DNA from: Rhizophagus irregularis
Lineage: Eukaryota > Glomeromycota > Glomeromycetes > Glomerales > Glomeraceae
Assembly: GCF_026210795.1 (NCBI RefSeq)
Contig: NC_089438.1
Coordinates: 496,001-560,000, forward strand
DNA length: 64,000 nucleotides
Reading direction: 5' to 3'
Under the pieces are notes generated by a model. The model was not told the DNA's origin. It did no database searches and saw only the letters and a list, made by a program, of their open reading frames with translations. Position 1 is the stretch's first letter. Each line of letters starts with the position of its first letter. This document shows, one piece after another, positions 11,924 through 26,970 of this stretch. A program made the position numbers and the translations under genes.

Positions 11924-13691
11924 CCAGTGATTGTAAATCTCTGCATTTACCTATTATGAAAAGAAAAATTATTAATAGTGTGCTAAATTTTTATTTAATC
12001 ATAAAGAAGACATAGCCAATTCCTCCTTTAGAATTAGCAGACTTTACTAATAACAAAGTAGGATGTTATCTGCTTGAGTTGGTTATCAAGTGAACAAGAG
12101 AAATAAAAAAAAAAGAAAAAAAAAGGGAATAAAAAAAATAAAAATAAAAATAAAATAAAAAAGAAAAAGCAGGTAATTTCAAAGGAATTACCCACTTTGC
12201 TCACCCTTACCCAACCCAAACAAATAAATCCAGTACCCTCCTAAGTAAAATTTGTGAACTCCCCGACTCAATGAGTTATCCGTTCTAATTTTGACTTAGG
12301 AAGTTACCCACTTTGCAAATAAAAAAATACACACCTCTTTTAAATTCTCTTAATAAGCCATTTACACTCATCTAGAAAATCAGTAATGCTCCATTCAGAG
12401 AATTTTCATCTGTTGTCCAGTATTTCAATACAAAATAATACTGTAATTGATAAATAATTGAATTCAATTCAATAATAAGAAATCAGATAACAAATATAAA
12501 GTATAAACATAAAAAAATTTTTCACATTTTTAATACTTGATATGCACTCTTTTTCAAGAATTCCTCTAGGAAATTTCTTTATTTCACCAGTGATTGTAAA
12601 TCTCTGCATTTACCTATTATAAGAAAGAAAAAATTATTAATAGTGTGCTAAATTTTTATTTAATGGTAAAGAAGACATAGCCAATTCCTCCTTTAGAATT
12701 AGCAGACTTTATCAATAACAAAGTAGGATGTTATTTGCTTGAGTTGGTTATCAAGTGAACAAGAGAAATAAAAAAATAAAAAAGAAAAAAAGAAAAAGGG
12801 AATAAAAAAAATAAAAATAAAACTAAAATAAAAAAGAAAAAGCAGGTAATTTCAAAGGAATTACCCACTTTGCTCACCCTTACCCAACCCAAACAAATAA
12901 ATCCAGTACCCTCCTAAGTAAAATTTGTGAACTCCCCGACTCATTGAGTTATCCGTTCTAATTTTGACTTAGGAAGTTACCCACTTTGCAAATAAAAAAA
13001 TACACACCTCTTTTAAATTCTCTTAATAAGCCATTTACACTCATCTAGAAAATCAGTAATGCTCCATTCAGAGAATTTTCATCTGTTGTCCAGTATTTCA
13101 ATACAAAATAATACTGTAATTGATAAATAATTGAATACAATTCAAAAATAAGAAATCAGATAACAAATATAAAGTATAAACATAAAAAAATTTTTCACAT
13201 TTTTAATACTTGATATGCACTCTTTTTCAAGAATTCCTCTAGGAAATTTCTTCATTTCACCAGTGATTGTAAATCTCTGCATTTACCTATTATAAGAAAG
13301 AAAAAATTATTAATAGTGTGCTAAATTTTTATTTAATGGTAAAGAAGACATAGCAAATTCCTCCTTTAGAATTAGCAGACTTTATCAATAACAAAGTAGG
13401 ATGTTATTTGCTTGAGTTGGTTATCAAGTGAACAAGAGAAATAAAAAAATAAAAAATAAAAAAAGAAAAAGGGAATAAAAAAAAATAAAAATAAAACTAA
13501 AATAAAAAAGAAAAAGCAGGTAATTTCAAAGGAATTACCCACTTTGCTCACCCTTACCCAACCCAAACAAATAAATCCAGTACCCTCCTAAGTAAAATTT
13601 GTGAACTCCCCGACTCATTGAGTTATCCGTTCTAATTTTGACTTAGGAAGTTACCCACTTTGCAAATAAAAAAATACACACCTCTTTTAAA
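11924..13691 (-). repeat. Tandem triplication of a Tc1/mariner 3' end (663 and 673 bp periods)
   Basis: Units start at CCAGTGATTGTAAATCTCTG at 11924, 12587 and 13260. The third is clean to about 13691 and then grades into the transposase relic at 13705-14570. Read on the minus strand, each of the first two units carries a copy of the transposase's C-terminal tail (frame with LSEWSI) followed by the 3' non-coding end. Each unit also contains two direct copies of a TTACCCACTTTGC motif about 115 bp apart (for example 12187 and 12304), which could be internal transposase-binding repeats like those of IR/DR-type Tc1 elements. The phenylalanine-rich minus-strand frames at 12034-12219 and 13372-13566 lie in the A-rich middle of the units and are not genes. 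Confidence 0.75.
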
Positions 13692-13704
13692 GTCTTCTAG
13701 CCAT

Positions 13705-14570
13705 TTTACACACATCTAGAAAACTGGCAATACTCCATTCAGAGAGCTTTCGTCTGTTGTCTAGTGTTTCAATACAAAATAGTGCTGTAACTTGGTAAAT
13801 AATTGCCCATAAATTTTTGATCAGATTTAAGTCAGGACCACTCTAACACTACAAAGGCTTTTGCAAGATGGCTGGTATGCTTGGGATCGTTGTCTTGTTA
13901 GAAGCGCCAATGATCACCAAGTATCTGGGAGATCTCAGGAATATGTGTACAAAGGATTTTCACATAAAATTTGGCGTTCATAATTTGTTCAAAACAAAAT
14001 ATTTTGTTTTCCCTTTCGTGCAGAAACCACCCCACGCCATAAATCTTCATACAATCTTTAGGTATAAGCCGAACCAGTCTTTCTCCTTTATACCATCGTT
14101 CAACGGTGTTTCTAAATAGTTGAAAAGCAGTTTCATCAGTAAAAATAGTTTTATCCTATCAGTTATTAATATGTTTTTTGCCCACTCCACATGCTTTACC
14201 TTGTGTGTTTCGGTCAGTATAGGGGTTGCTTTAGGCAGTCTTTTTACATAACCAATACTTGAAAGATGCCTTCCAATGGTTCTATACGATACTTCTACGC
14301 CTATATTTTCTAATTTTCTTGCCAAAGTTCTTGTGGAAAGAGAGGTATCATGCCTTACATATGACCAAGTGCATGGGAGACATTTGCGGTTATCTTTTTG
14401 GGTCTCCAGCATGCTTTATAGTCCCATTTTCTTTTAATATTTTTTATAGTATCGTAAATAGTGGACTTTGGGATGTTTGTTAACCTATGTAATTCTTTTA
14501 CACTATGAATACTGTTATTCTATAAATGTAATAAGACTTCACGAGACGTTTTTTTATTCAAAGAAGACAT
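13705..14570 (-). pseudogene. Tc1/mariner transposase, inactivated
   Basis: The ATG is at 14570 (MSSLNKKTSREVLLHL, then a stop). A helix-turn-helix region follows (LHRLTNIPKSTIYDTI), then after a frameshift STRTLARKLENIGVEVSYRT and HLSSIGYVKRLPKATP, the paired-like DNA-binding domain. The first catalytic Asp region (IFTDETAF-like) is only recoverable by changing frame near 14130. The second catalytic block QDNDPKHTSHLAKAF is intact at about 13900-13850. In the third block the sequence reads PDLNLIKNLW, so the catalytic acidic residue is Lys. Several stops and frameshifts make this copy dead. Its C-terminal tail and 3' end have been amplified in the adjacent 11924-13691 repeats. Confidence 0.8.
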
Positions 14571-15940
14571 TACGATGAGTATTTTCTTGCAAAAGGAAAG
14601 GTGTAGGTAAACACAAAGGTTGTTAAACGTAAAACATAACCATATTATTTATTATTTGTTATGTTCAGACTCTAGGGCATTTTTGGAAAGAACGTTCTGA
14701 AAAAGGGGAGTATTTTTTTTTTTTTTTTTTTGGAGAAAACTGATGGTATATATATATATTGAGTATATATACTTGTAAAAGTAAAAAATCGCGTTGTGAG
14801 TAAAAAATGATTATATCTCATGTGATTCTGCAATTGATGATGTGCTGATGTGCGGAGCTTGTATATTGCGCCCATCAATATTATCGATGTATAGATTGTA
14901 TAGTATATTAGTAATAGTTGTGGTTTTATTATATATTAAGTGGCTTAGTGATTAAATAGTATAATTTTCTGTCCGACATGATTATTTTAAATAATTGAGA
15001 CATATTGTGGGAATAGAAATAATAAAGATCGGCAAATTATCTAAATTTTTTGATTTAATTCACATTGATGCATTTTTTTTTTAAATATCACCGTAAATAT
15101 AAAATATTGTACTTTTATCAATGTATTTATTTTTTCCTTTAAATAAATCGGGCGAAAATATTTTTATCCATCTCAAGTATCATGATTAATTTCGAATATA
15201 AATATTTTTTATTTTTCTTTATAGAAAGTTTCCATGAATTTTTTTTTTACTTTGCTAAAAAGTAGAAACATCATTTTGGCATTAAATATTAGATATGAAT
15301 GAATTATTTGGATTTAAACTTTGACGTTAATTTTTTTTCGCTAAATTTTAAAGAAAACAAAGTGAAATGTTTTATTTATTACATTATATGCTTATAGAAT
15401 TTTTTTTAAAAAAAAATACTATAAACTGGTGCTGGTACTTTCGTCTTTTGAATTTTTTTGCATACTATAGACGAAGATCCAGTTATTGCTCTATTTTCTT
15501 AGTAAATAATAAAATAATTATGAGATCAATATCAAAAATATTATTAATAATAAAAAATTGTTTTATTTTACCAGTTATAAACATCAATAATTTCTTGTTT
15601 TTTAATTATTTGTATTACTATTTCCTTTTATAATCATTTTTAGGATACTATTTTTTTAATTAGTTGATTTTTTTTGTTCCTAATATTAAAAAGTAAATTA
15701 ATATTTAAAAGAGTTTTAGATGTACTAACATAATTTGATTATTGAGATCATTTATCACGAATGAAAAGAAATAATTATTATAATTCTGAAATAAGCAAAC
15801 TAATTGAAAAGGTTATGTTTGATATTTCCAAAATAAATAAATTATTACTGCTACTGCATTACGTAAAAAAGAGTATATTTTATATGAATATCAGATATGT
15901 TAATACCAACCAGAGTTCTATCACATGCTAACTAGAATCA
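14571..15940. other. Intergenic stretch
   Basis: The 5' flank of the Tc1 relic, without a matching terminal inverted repeat. There is a TA microsatellite at 14745-14760 and a T run at 14711-14731. An 88-codon AT-driven frame at 15367-15633 is judged to be chance. Nothing else is seen. Confidence 0.35.
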
Positions 15941-16090
15941 TGCCAGCTCCAGCTTTTTCATTTACGTTTATGGAATTAGCCTCAAGAAATAAATTATCAA
16001 ATTAACGTTCAAGGTTGTGGTGGCAAACACGGGCACAGCCTTACAGGATTTAAACGAGGATCAACACGTCTATTAACCAATAAATTTTGA
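15941..16090 (+). pseudogene. Short coding-like relic, unknown
   Basis: A frame MPAPAFSFTFMELASRNKLSN ends in a stop, and a second frame then reads CGGKHGHSLTGFKRGSTRLL to a stop at 16090. Base composition is less AT-rich than the flanks. The family is not recognised. It could be a frameshifted fragment of a Gly/Arg-rich protein. Confidence 0.2.
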
Positions 16091-16564
16091 AAATTTGTCG
16101 CACAATAATTCCTAAATAGGTGCTGATCGGCGGATATGGATAAACCAAATGTTTCTAATTAAAATTTTTTACATGCAATTAATTTCAGATTTCTTGAATC
16201 AAGTAATTTTTATTTTAAAATTTTTATTTATTTATATAACGACAAGCTTGTATTAGAAAGAAATATATAAATTTAAAAATTTTTAAAATTTTTAAAAATA
16301 TTTTTTTTTAATTTAAAGAATAAAAAAATCTAATTTATCATTTTGGCAAAATAGTTTGACGATTTTCAACAACTGGCTGAGACGAATTGCGAAAACTTTG
16401 TTTAAAAAAAATTATTCATTATAAAAGAAAATTTCAAATTTCAAATTTCAAGTTTAGAGTTAAGAACGTCTATTTTTCCGTAAAATAAAATCATTTGTGA
16501 CACAACATTTACACTATTTTTTTTTAAGTATAATCAGCGGCAAATAGTTTGGGATTATTGAAGA

Positions 16565-16729
16565 ATGCCAACCGAAAGCCAGCTGAAATTGGATCAGACT
16601 TTTGAAGCCCACCTAATACGAGCGTCTCACTATCGACGTGACCACATGAGTCTCACTTATGGCTTTCCTTTTAATGCCATAATTTATGGTGATGCTGGGA
16701 AGTTCGCAGTAATTATAACTGCATATTAA
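16565..16729 (+). CDS. Small ORF, 54 codons, unknown
   Basis: The ATG at 16565 opens a frame MPTESQLKLDQTFEAHLIRA running to TAA at 16727-16729. It has clearly higher G+C and more even codon use than its surroundings. No domain is recognised and there is no obvious splice partner. It may be a lone exon or a relic inserted with foreign-looking DNA. Confidence 0.25.
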   Translation: MPTESQLKLDQTFEAHLIRASHYRRDHMSLTYGFPFNAIIYGDAGKFAVIITAY

Positions 16730-16959
16730 ATAATATTAATTTTATAAATCGTATTTTGTTTTCATGTCAATTATATCGAAAAAAAATCTTTGATATATCA
16801 GATTTTCTAAATTCAAAGTCAATTTATCCTTTTTTAAGTATACCTTTAACAATTTTTAAAAAAAAAGCCTAATTCCGATCATATAATTAATCATTTAGAC
16901 AAAATTCTTTTATACAAATTTCATACAAGTATTATATTCAATCAAATTTAGAAATAGCT

Positions 16960-17690
16960 TATTTTTTTATAAAACCTTGAAACACTGGAATACTGGATTC
17001 CTACATTAATTTAATTTAGTATTGATATATCGAATATATCAAAATGAATCTAATATACTAAGAATTTATTATGTCATGTTGCATTGAAAATAGATATTTA
17101 ATACTAGATATTAAAACATAATTTGGTAACTAATTATTGTTTACATTTTAAAACCAATTACATTTTACATAAATCGTTTAATTTTCCGTATATCGAAATT
17201 TGGAATCGTCGAATAAATTGCAAGTTTAAGTAGATTTTTATGCGAAGTTTATTTTATACTGTTTTTTCTCAATATTTCTTCTTTTGTATGCGATTCTTAT
17301 TTTTTATAAAGGACGAGTTGATTTACTCATCATATTCTTCCCAAGATAAATAATAATCTTAAATGAAAAATTATAACTTCGAACAGTTAAAAATAATAAA
17401 TTTTTATCTAAATAATTGTTAAGTACGAGAATAATTTATAATTAGATTGTGGGGTTTTTAAACTTTACATAGATTATTACACAATATAAATAAAACCCTA
17501 AATTTTAATTTAACTTATATCAAATTTATTAAATATAGAAATTCGCTATCTTGGTCTTTCAACTTGATATTTATTAAAAAGATCTGTTTCTCTTAATAAA
17601 ATAATTTTGCAAGGAATAAAACTAAATTTTTTGATAACTATATAAAGATTATAATTTTTGGAAAGGTGTCAATATGTCTGTGTACCTATA
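16960..17690 (+). repeat. Array flank block, copy 1
   Basis: This non-coding block recurs at 24440-25250 and 39630-40540, and in part at 31880-32230. Shared landmarks in order are a run of ATATCGGATATATC-like words, AAGAATTTATTATGTCAT, GTTTATTTTATACTGTTTTTTCTC, TTTACTCATCATATTCTTCC and ACTTCGAACAGTTAAAAATA. In later units it lies between a UBC-BED-hAT gene and the start of the next UBC sequence, so here it marks the left end of the segmental array. Confidence 0.65.
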
Positions 17691-17726
17691 TATGGAGGAG
17701 AATTAGTTCAAGCCATGTCGAAATAT

Positions 17727-17832
17727 TACGGCACATTACACCAATTTGACATTACACCGGCGTAATATTATTTTAATATGAATCTTCGAACAAAAATTTG
17801 GTGTAATAAATTTCACCATTACACCGCCGCCA
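17727..17832. repeat. TTACACC inverted-repeat cluster
   Basis: Four TTACACC/GGTGTAA words form an imperfect inverted repeat (CATTACACCAATTTGAC against the reverse complement of AAATTTGGTGTAATAAATTT), ending in CGCCGCC. This looks like a small decayed MITE. No target duplication is convincing. Confidence 0.35.
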
Positions 17833-18299
17833 TTGTATAGTTGTAACATTATCATCACATTTAATTTGGGCCAAAAGTTAAAGGCTAAATTATTACCTTA
17901 CTACCTCATACGTATATACCCCTACGAATATACGGAAAAAATACTTAAAGGTACGATGTTGATGCAGTGATGTAAACTTTAAGAAATATCTGCATCTCTA
18001 TTCATAACCATGCTCTAATTATATAGGTAAATTTTCGACGGTATAGAAGTATATCCATTTATAATTCAAAATATTTCAACAAAATAATTATTTATTCTTT
18101 CCCTGATTGTTAGACATTACTAACTGCACTCGTAATGAAGCTACTGTAAGTCTCTAACGAATAAACTAACTTCAATCATAAAATTATTCACATGAAAATG
18201 TAATTTATACATTTTGAATGGCAATATTTTTATTTTTATAATTAATTACCTTAATTATCTTAATTATTGATTCTTAAATATCTGTTATTTATGAGTTGA

Positions 18300-18329
18300 C
18301 TAGCTGGATGCCCGCGTGAAACGCGGGCC
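18300..18329 (-). mobile_element. Helitron 3' terminus (minus orientation)
   Basis: Read on the minus strand, a near-perfect hairpin GCCCGCGTTTCACGCGGGC (18310-18328) is followed six bases later by CTAG (18300-18303) and then T. A GC-rich hairpin just upstream of CTRR is the defining 3' end of Helitron rolling-circle transposons. The element body should extend to higher coordinates. Its 5' TC end was not located, and no Rep/helicase coding sequence is visible in the window. Confidence 0.65.
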
Positions 18330-18749
18330 TGGCTAATTAAGATTATGAAAATTAGTTATAAAGTATAGAATGGTTATTAGTATTAATTTGGAAGTTTGTG
18401 GTAAATAGGGAATAATAAAGTAATAATAAATTATAAATAAAATTGCACTTAATAACTGAAATTGTATAATACATTAATAGTTATAATGATAGTTATAGTA
18501 GTTCACTGGGAAGTTAAATGTAAAACAGCGCATCGTATGCTGATCAACGTTAACAACACATCAAATTGATCAAAATAAACATCATGTATTATTATTTTAT
18601 ACAAACACAGTATTATTTTATTAATTGAATGTATTTTTACATTAACTGTTCTTCACTTCTATTATCACTAATGTAAAGAAATAAATAAAAAAAAAGTTTG
18701 TAACAAAATGGTTACAAATTTATCTATCCTCTAAATCATAAATCCAAAA

Positions 18750-19620
18750 TTCCGGTGTCTAGTAAAAACCTTTAAAAGAAGAAAAGAAAAAATGATTAGT
18801 AATTATGAAAAAGAATTTTTTTAAAAAAAATCAAAAATATAATTCAAACTAACCTTCACCCTAAAAGGTACTTCTAAAACCTAAAAAAGAGAAAAGGGTT
18901 GTTCCTTACAAAAAAAAAAAGCCAAATTAGTGATGTTTTTTTAAAGTTTAAAATTTATTTTTCAGAACTTACCCAAACTCTCAAAAATTGACCATATATA
19001 CTAAAAAAAAGAAAAGAATGAAACATCAATAATGTTTCATTAAAGAAATAATGTTAGAAAAATTTCATTTACCAAAATTTAAATCCATCCAAGGTGTCAC
19101 AAAACTGTCTAACCTACAAAATGTAAAACATGAAATGGTAGTTAACATTTCGTATCATTAATAAATAAAAAAATCAATGAAATACACTTATGAATTCCAT
19201 GTCCAGAAAGACCAAAAGAGCCACCTACAGAATGTAAAAATAAACATTAGTAACATTTTGTTAACTAACATTATGTTAAAGAAGCATTTTAAAAGAACCT
19301 ACTAAAATTTCATGCATCCAGAATCATGAATAAACTGTATAAAAAAATGAAGAAATGTGATGTTATTAAAAAAATTTTTCAAAAGAAAAAATACTCACCA
19401 TAACTCTGTTCATGTAAATTATTCCTTATTCAGTTAGTATCTAAAAAAATGAAAAATCAAACCATTAGAAATGTTTGATTAAAAGAAATGTATTAAATCC
19501 TTCCTTAATACCAAATTTCCATGCGTCTGAAGACAAACCAAGAAAACTACTGAAATCTAAAAAAAGAAATATTTTTTTTTTGTTTTTTTTTTGCTTTTTT
19601 TGCGTAGTTATTAAATACCT
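18750..19620 (-). repeat. Periodic array of splice-flanked short exon-like units
   Basis: On the minus strand eight acceptor positions recur at 19556, 19440, 19334, 19224, 19113, 19000, 18880 and 18770, spaced 106-120 bp. Seven of them head units bounded by a pyrimidine-tract acceptor (TTTTTTTAG, TATACAG or TTTGTAG) and a plausible donor (GTATTA, GTGAGT, GTAGGT, GTGTAT, GTAAAT, GTAAGT, GTTAGT). Unit lengths are 45, 42, 32, 37, 41, 28 and 27 nt (19512-19556, 19399-19440, 19303-19334, 19188-19224, 19073-19113, 18973-19000, 18854-18880). Units share a degenerate core like CTGGATGCATGAAATTTT. The unit at 19399-19440 has a stop in every frame, so as it stands the spliced product is not a protein. 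It may lie inside the Helitron ending at 18300. Confidence 0.5.
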
Positions 19621-19869
19621 GTAATTTCTGTTATTAGAAATTTTTGATTCCCCCTGATAAAATCCCAGTTCCTAAACCTTTGAGGCATTAGAAATTAAAA
19701 ATTAAATGTAAAATTTTTTTAAAAGAAAAGGATTTTTTTTTTCATGTGGGAAAATCCAAAATATTTTTTTTAAAAAAAAAAGAAAATTCGTCATATGAGA
19801 AAATCCAAAAAACTGAAATTTTTTATAAAAAAACAATGACGACTTCTAAAATGAATTTCATTGTCACAG

Positions 19870-20609
19870 TTAAATTATTTTTGTAGCTTAATAAGCTTAA
19901 TAAATTTTTTATATTATGTTTTTACATCACAATTACTAATCGGATTAGTTGCTATAAATTTGTTCTAATTCAAAATTGTATTGGGATTAGGGCTGCCCAA
20001 TTAAGCTAATTAATGGCAAATGATGCGCCACTTCGAATCCTATATAAAAATCTGTAGCACAGGACGTCAGGACGCAGACACATGATGCCGGACGATCTAA
20101 TTTAAATCCAACCTTTTTATGCAGGGTAGTCTCAACGTCTCAGTCGCACAATGCTTTTTTTTATAGATATCAGATATATCGATCGTAATTATTATTTAAT
20201 TACGTCATACGACAAAACCAGCTACAAATCCTGTATTTACGCTATTTACGCCCAAGAACGTGGTATAAATAACTCAAAAGTCTGCGCTCCTAGATCCAAT
20301 TCGTAATATCAAGGTAAAAATCTTTATAGAATAACGTAACCAAGTTATTTTTAAGATGACGCTAACTGTTAATAGAATTTATAATTGGAATGCGGCGCAT
20401 TAAAAGACGAACGATCACAGTAAAACGAAATGATATTAACCATAAAAGTTTAAAGATTCATATGATAATGACTATGAGTTTATTCATAATTTCCTTATAT
20501 TGATAATAAATTGAAAAAAAAAAATTCCCATGGCTGGGAATATTATAACAAATAATATTTAAAAGTTTCAAAATCAAATACAATATTCATTTTTTTTCCA
20601 AACGACAAA
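19870..20609. other. Upstream region of array gene 1
   Basis: A patch around 20020-20310 has higher G+C, with TCAGGACGCAGAC and GCCGGACGATC words, but no long frame. A TATATAAA word lies at 20041, far from the gene start. Nothing else is recognised. Confidence 0.3.
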
Positions 20610-23486
<2,877 letters not shown>

Positions 23487-24439
23487 AAAAGAACCTTCTG
23501 TATTTTATATTATTTTTTATTATATTATTCTTAAAAATAAATAAGCTTGAGAAATTATTGATTAACAATTACTTTTATAAATAAAATTACTTTAAACTAA
23601 CATGTTATAGTTCTTTTTCTTTTATTTTTCTTTTATTATTGCTTAGATAATATGAATTTTTTATTACCAAGCAGTTGTCAAGCATTATTTTAAAGTATGA
23701 ATGGAATGTATAAATTAGAAAGCGAAATACTTAATAATAGCATTAAGTATTTTCTGGTTTACATACACTATGGCAGTAATAATTAAAAAGAAGTTATATA
23801 ATAGTAAGCATGAAGTAGGAATAGGGGTCGTATAATTACACTGGTTGAATGATGAGGTGTCGGGTCATGACATATCGGCCAAATAATCAGAAACTCGATA
23901 TTCGGTATAATGTTATAAAGGACTAGACTTTGAGAATAAAATGGAGATATGATTGTCCTAAGAGATACATGAGACATTAAGACATGGACACAGAGCCGAA
24001 TTTCTAATCAAAGAAATGGACAAGGAGCAAATATTGATTTTTCTTAATTTTTTAATTTTTCCGAAATGTAAAGTCAAAGCTTCCTTATTAAAATTAAATT
24101 TATCTTTTCGGGTGGATATTTTCAGACATCTGTAACGAAATGAATTTATGAATTTTTTCTATATTTAAATTTCAAGTTTTAGAATAAGGATAATATTTAA
24201 GAGCGTGTTTATTTAGGTTTGTCACTTGTAACGCAGTAACTACAGCATAATGTCATTTATTTCTGCCAATCAATTGTAACAAAGTTATATCATATTTCTT
24301 TTTTAATTATGAACGTTACAAATGTTACATAAAATTAAAATTCATCGAACTCTTCAAAAAATTTTATTTTATTTAAAATCCAGTATAAGAAGAGTTTGGA
24401 TATCTTGATGTACCGGATATTTTCTCTGGAATATACTTG
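23487..24439. other. 3' flank of array gene 1
   Basis: This is homologous to the 3' flank of gene 3 (38393-39600): shared words are ATGAATGGAATGTATAAA, TTAAGTATTTT and CGAAATGAATTTATGAATTTTT. It differs by about 200 bp of unshared sequence near 23800-23980. No gene is seen, and the minus-strand frame at 23783-23977 is not supported. Confidence 0.5.
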
Positions 24440-25250
24440 TCCAATTTTTCGCGATCGCTTGTATATAATTCAGATTAATTTAATACGGAATATCGGATAT
24501 ATTAAAATGAAATTTAGATGTTTTATAATATATTAAGAATCTATTATATCATATTGCGTTTAAAACAGATATATAATATCAATATTTCAATAAATAAAAC
24601 GGCTTTGAATAAATTTCTAATTTAGTAAACCCAAGCAAGTCCCGAGTTAGGTTGATATATCTTAAATTTGAGATAAATTTGAATCATTGGTTAAATAAAT
24701 TATCAAAGAAGTTTATTTTGTGTTATTTTTCTCAAAATTCTTTTTTTATACGCACTTCTAATTTTTTTTGATAAAGAGCAAGATGGTTTACTCATCATAT
24801 TCTTCCTCTCAAAGATTGTAATAACTTTGAAGTTCGAGCGATTAAAAATAACAAATTCATTATTATTGAAACGCAAATTTATGAATCTTCAACGACTATA
24901 ATGTGAGAATAAACAGATTAAACAAAATCGGATCTTTTAAATTTTACAAGAAATTTAAATAAAAATCCTAAATTTTACATCAAATTAGTTTGATATAAAA
25001 ATTCGCTATTTTGGTGTTTCAACTCAATATTTATATATAGGAATTTTTTTTTTTAGAATATTTAATAAAATAATTTGGCAAGGAATTTTTGGATGTATTA
25101 AACTAAATTTTTTTTGAAAATTATGAATAACATAAAATTTGAGGGATTCATATTTTGAAAAAGCGTCGATATTTTTTGTTATACTTTCATCTGCAACAGC
25201 GAACGGCGCATAAGAATTCCTTTTAGATTTATTAAAATTAAACATCAAAA
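24440..25250 (+). repeat. Array flank block, copy 2
   Basis: It carries the same ordered landmarks as 16960-17690 and 39630-40540: ATATCGGATATATT, AAGAATCTATTATATCAT, GTTTATTTTGTGTTATTTTTCTC, TTTACTCATCATATTCTTCC and GGCAAGGAATTTTTGG. It is followed directly by a UBC exon scrap, as expected if the block is the ancestral upstream region of the UBC genes. Confidence 0.65.
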
Positions 25251-25257
25251 AAATTAA

Positions 25258-25440
25258 ATGTATTGAGGATGATCTTTTTCAATATTAGCAAGCGACATTT
25301 ATTTGTCTTGTAATTTTTTACATAATACTAGCGTAAAACGTTATGATTCAACAATTATTCTATTTCCTGAATACTATTTTTTAATTATGCTGTTTGTCTA
25401 TTCTCAAATGATTTATTTTCCTTGATACCATTTCTTGCGA
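25258..25440 (+). pseudogene. UBC exon 2-3 scrap
   Basis: GAGGATGATCTTTTTCA followed by AGCAAGCGAC corresponds to the DDLFHWQA segment of UBC exon 2, with a degraded donor. TTATTTTCCTTGATACCATTT at about 25408 resembles exon 3. No frame is open. This marks an extra, mostly deleted array unit. Confidence 0.5.
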
Positions 25441-25449
25441 ATTACTGTA

Positions 25450-26120
25450 CTGCAGATACCTCGAATAATACTAAATATCTGGTTTAAATATTGTACAATA
25501 CCCTGGACTCTTGTGCAATGCGGTATGGTATCTGTGAAATTATCAGTATGTAATATTTTATCGAAAATGCGCGCAGCATCAAAGAGTTGTATGCTAAAAA
25601 AATAACTAAATTAAAAATAAAATGATACTAATTATAAAGAGTTAAAATCCGTAATATGATAATCACATTTAAAAACAGGAAAATTCATTTTTAGGATTAA
25701 TTTTTATTTTTATTTTTATTTACGGGTATCAGCTTGTAACCTCCTAACTGCAATTAGATTATTACGTAAAAATTAAAAATTGAAAATTTACTACTAAACT
25801 ACCAATGCAAATAACAATCTATTCTAATCAGTGGAACAAACCATGAAGAAGACACTAAGTGGGTAATTAATGTAACAAAACATAACACCATGGCACAAAA
25901 GCCATAATATGTCCACTACGCAAAGTCCGAAAACCAAAACCCGTACCTTGCAGGTTGACTACAAAACAAATATCGCCAGCCCCTGAAAAGTAAATACCCC
26001 ACACTGTCGATAAAAATAAAATTCAACAAGTGACTATATTACCAGAGTTAATATACTACCTAAGACTAACGTAAAAAAAAACCGAAAACTTCTTTCTTCC
26101 TCTCAAGGAACCAAATTCAC
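25450..26120. other. Intergenic stretch with a less AT-rich half
   Basis: From about 25830 the composition becomes markedly less AT-rich and continues into the membrane-protein relic at 26121. Minus-strand frames here are short and interrupted. This may be the rest of that relic. Confidence 0.3.
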
Positions 26121-26428
26121 CTAAATTAATAGATAAGCGTCGCTGGACCCAAATAGCTCCAAGAATAGTATCCCGGTAAATATAAAAATCAATTGCGCGG
26201 CTAGGGCCAACTTCTTTAACGAAATAGTGCCAATCTGAACCGCAGTAAAAAACCCGTATGTGCTCAACGTAATCTCACCTGACCAAAAACTGATCACCTT
26301 ACGGTCCTTACGCCAACTCTCAAAAAGAAATGATCCCCAAACCATAGGATTATTTAAAAAAACGATACTCGTGACAACGGGAATATTCACCAAATAAAGT
26401 ATTTTGGCGCAAATAGGATAACCTTATT
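26121..26428 (-). pseudogene. Exon of an unknown multi-pass membrane protein
   Basis: The minus-strand frame runs from an acceptor-like ATAAG at about 26429 (PICAKILYLVNIPVVTSIVF) to a stop at 26121. It has hydrophobic segments near its start, in the middle (STYGFFTAVQIGTISL) and near its end (LALAAQLIFIFTGILFLELF). There is no ATG: the listed start is a TTG. The 5' part of the gene is absent because array gene 2 begins 41 bp away on the other strand. G+C is far higher than nearby DNA, so this is a genuine former exon, but the family is not recognised. Confidence 0.45.
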
Positions 26429-26608
26429 TTTTATTTTTTATTTTATTCTTTTTTTTTCTGACGAATGAAATGGCACTAAGAAGAATTAATAAAGTGCGTT
26501 TATAGCATCATTAATTTTTTCGCAAAAATTTTTTTTTACTATAAACTTTTAAGCTGAGACTTTGACAAATTAGTTACTAATTTACTGTCCTTACATATCT
26601 CCTACTAG

Positions 26609-26710
<102 letters not shown>

Positions 26711-26776
26711 TAGTTTATAAACTTTATACAAATATATAAATGATTTACTCAACTCTTTTTCTGTAACTTTGATTAG

Positions 26777-26884
<108 letters not shown>

Positions 26885-26970
26885 TAAACTATTACTTATG
26901 TGATGTTCATATTAGGTTAACTTTACAACAAGAATTTATCATCTGAATACCCACAGTGATGGAAGTGTAT

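Noticed and set aside
12034-13566. Two near-identical phenylalanine-rich minus-strand frames (12034-12219, 13372-13566)
   Set aside because: They are A-rich middles of the Tc1-derived tandem units read on the opposite strand; the frame length changes with homopolymer length and no domain is present.
18750-19620. Protein-coding gene made of the seven short units
   Set aside because: The 42-nt unit at 19399-19440 has stops in all three frames, so no continuous protein can result.
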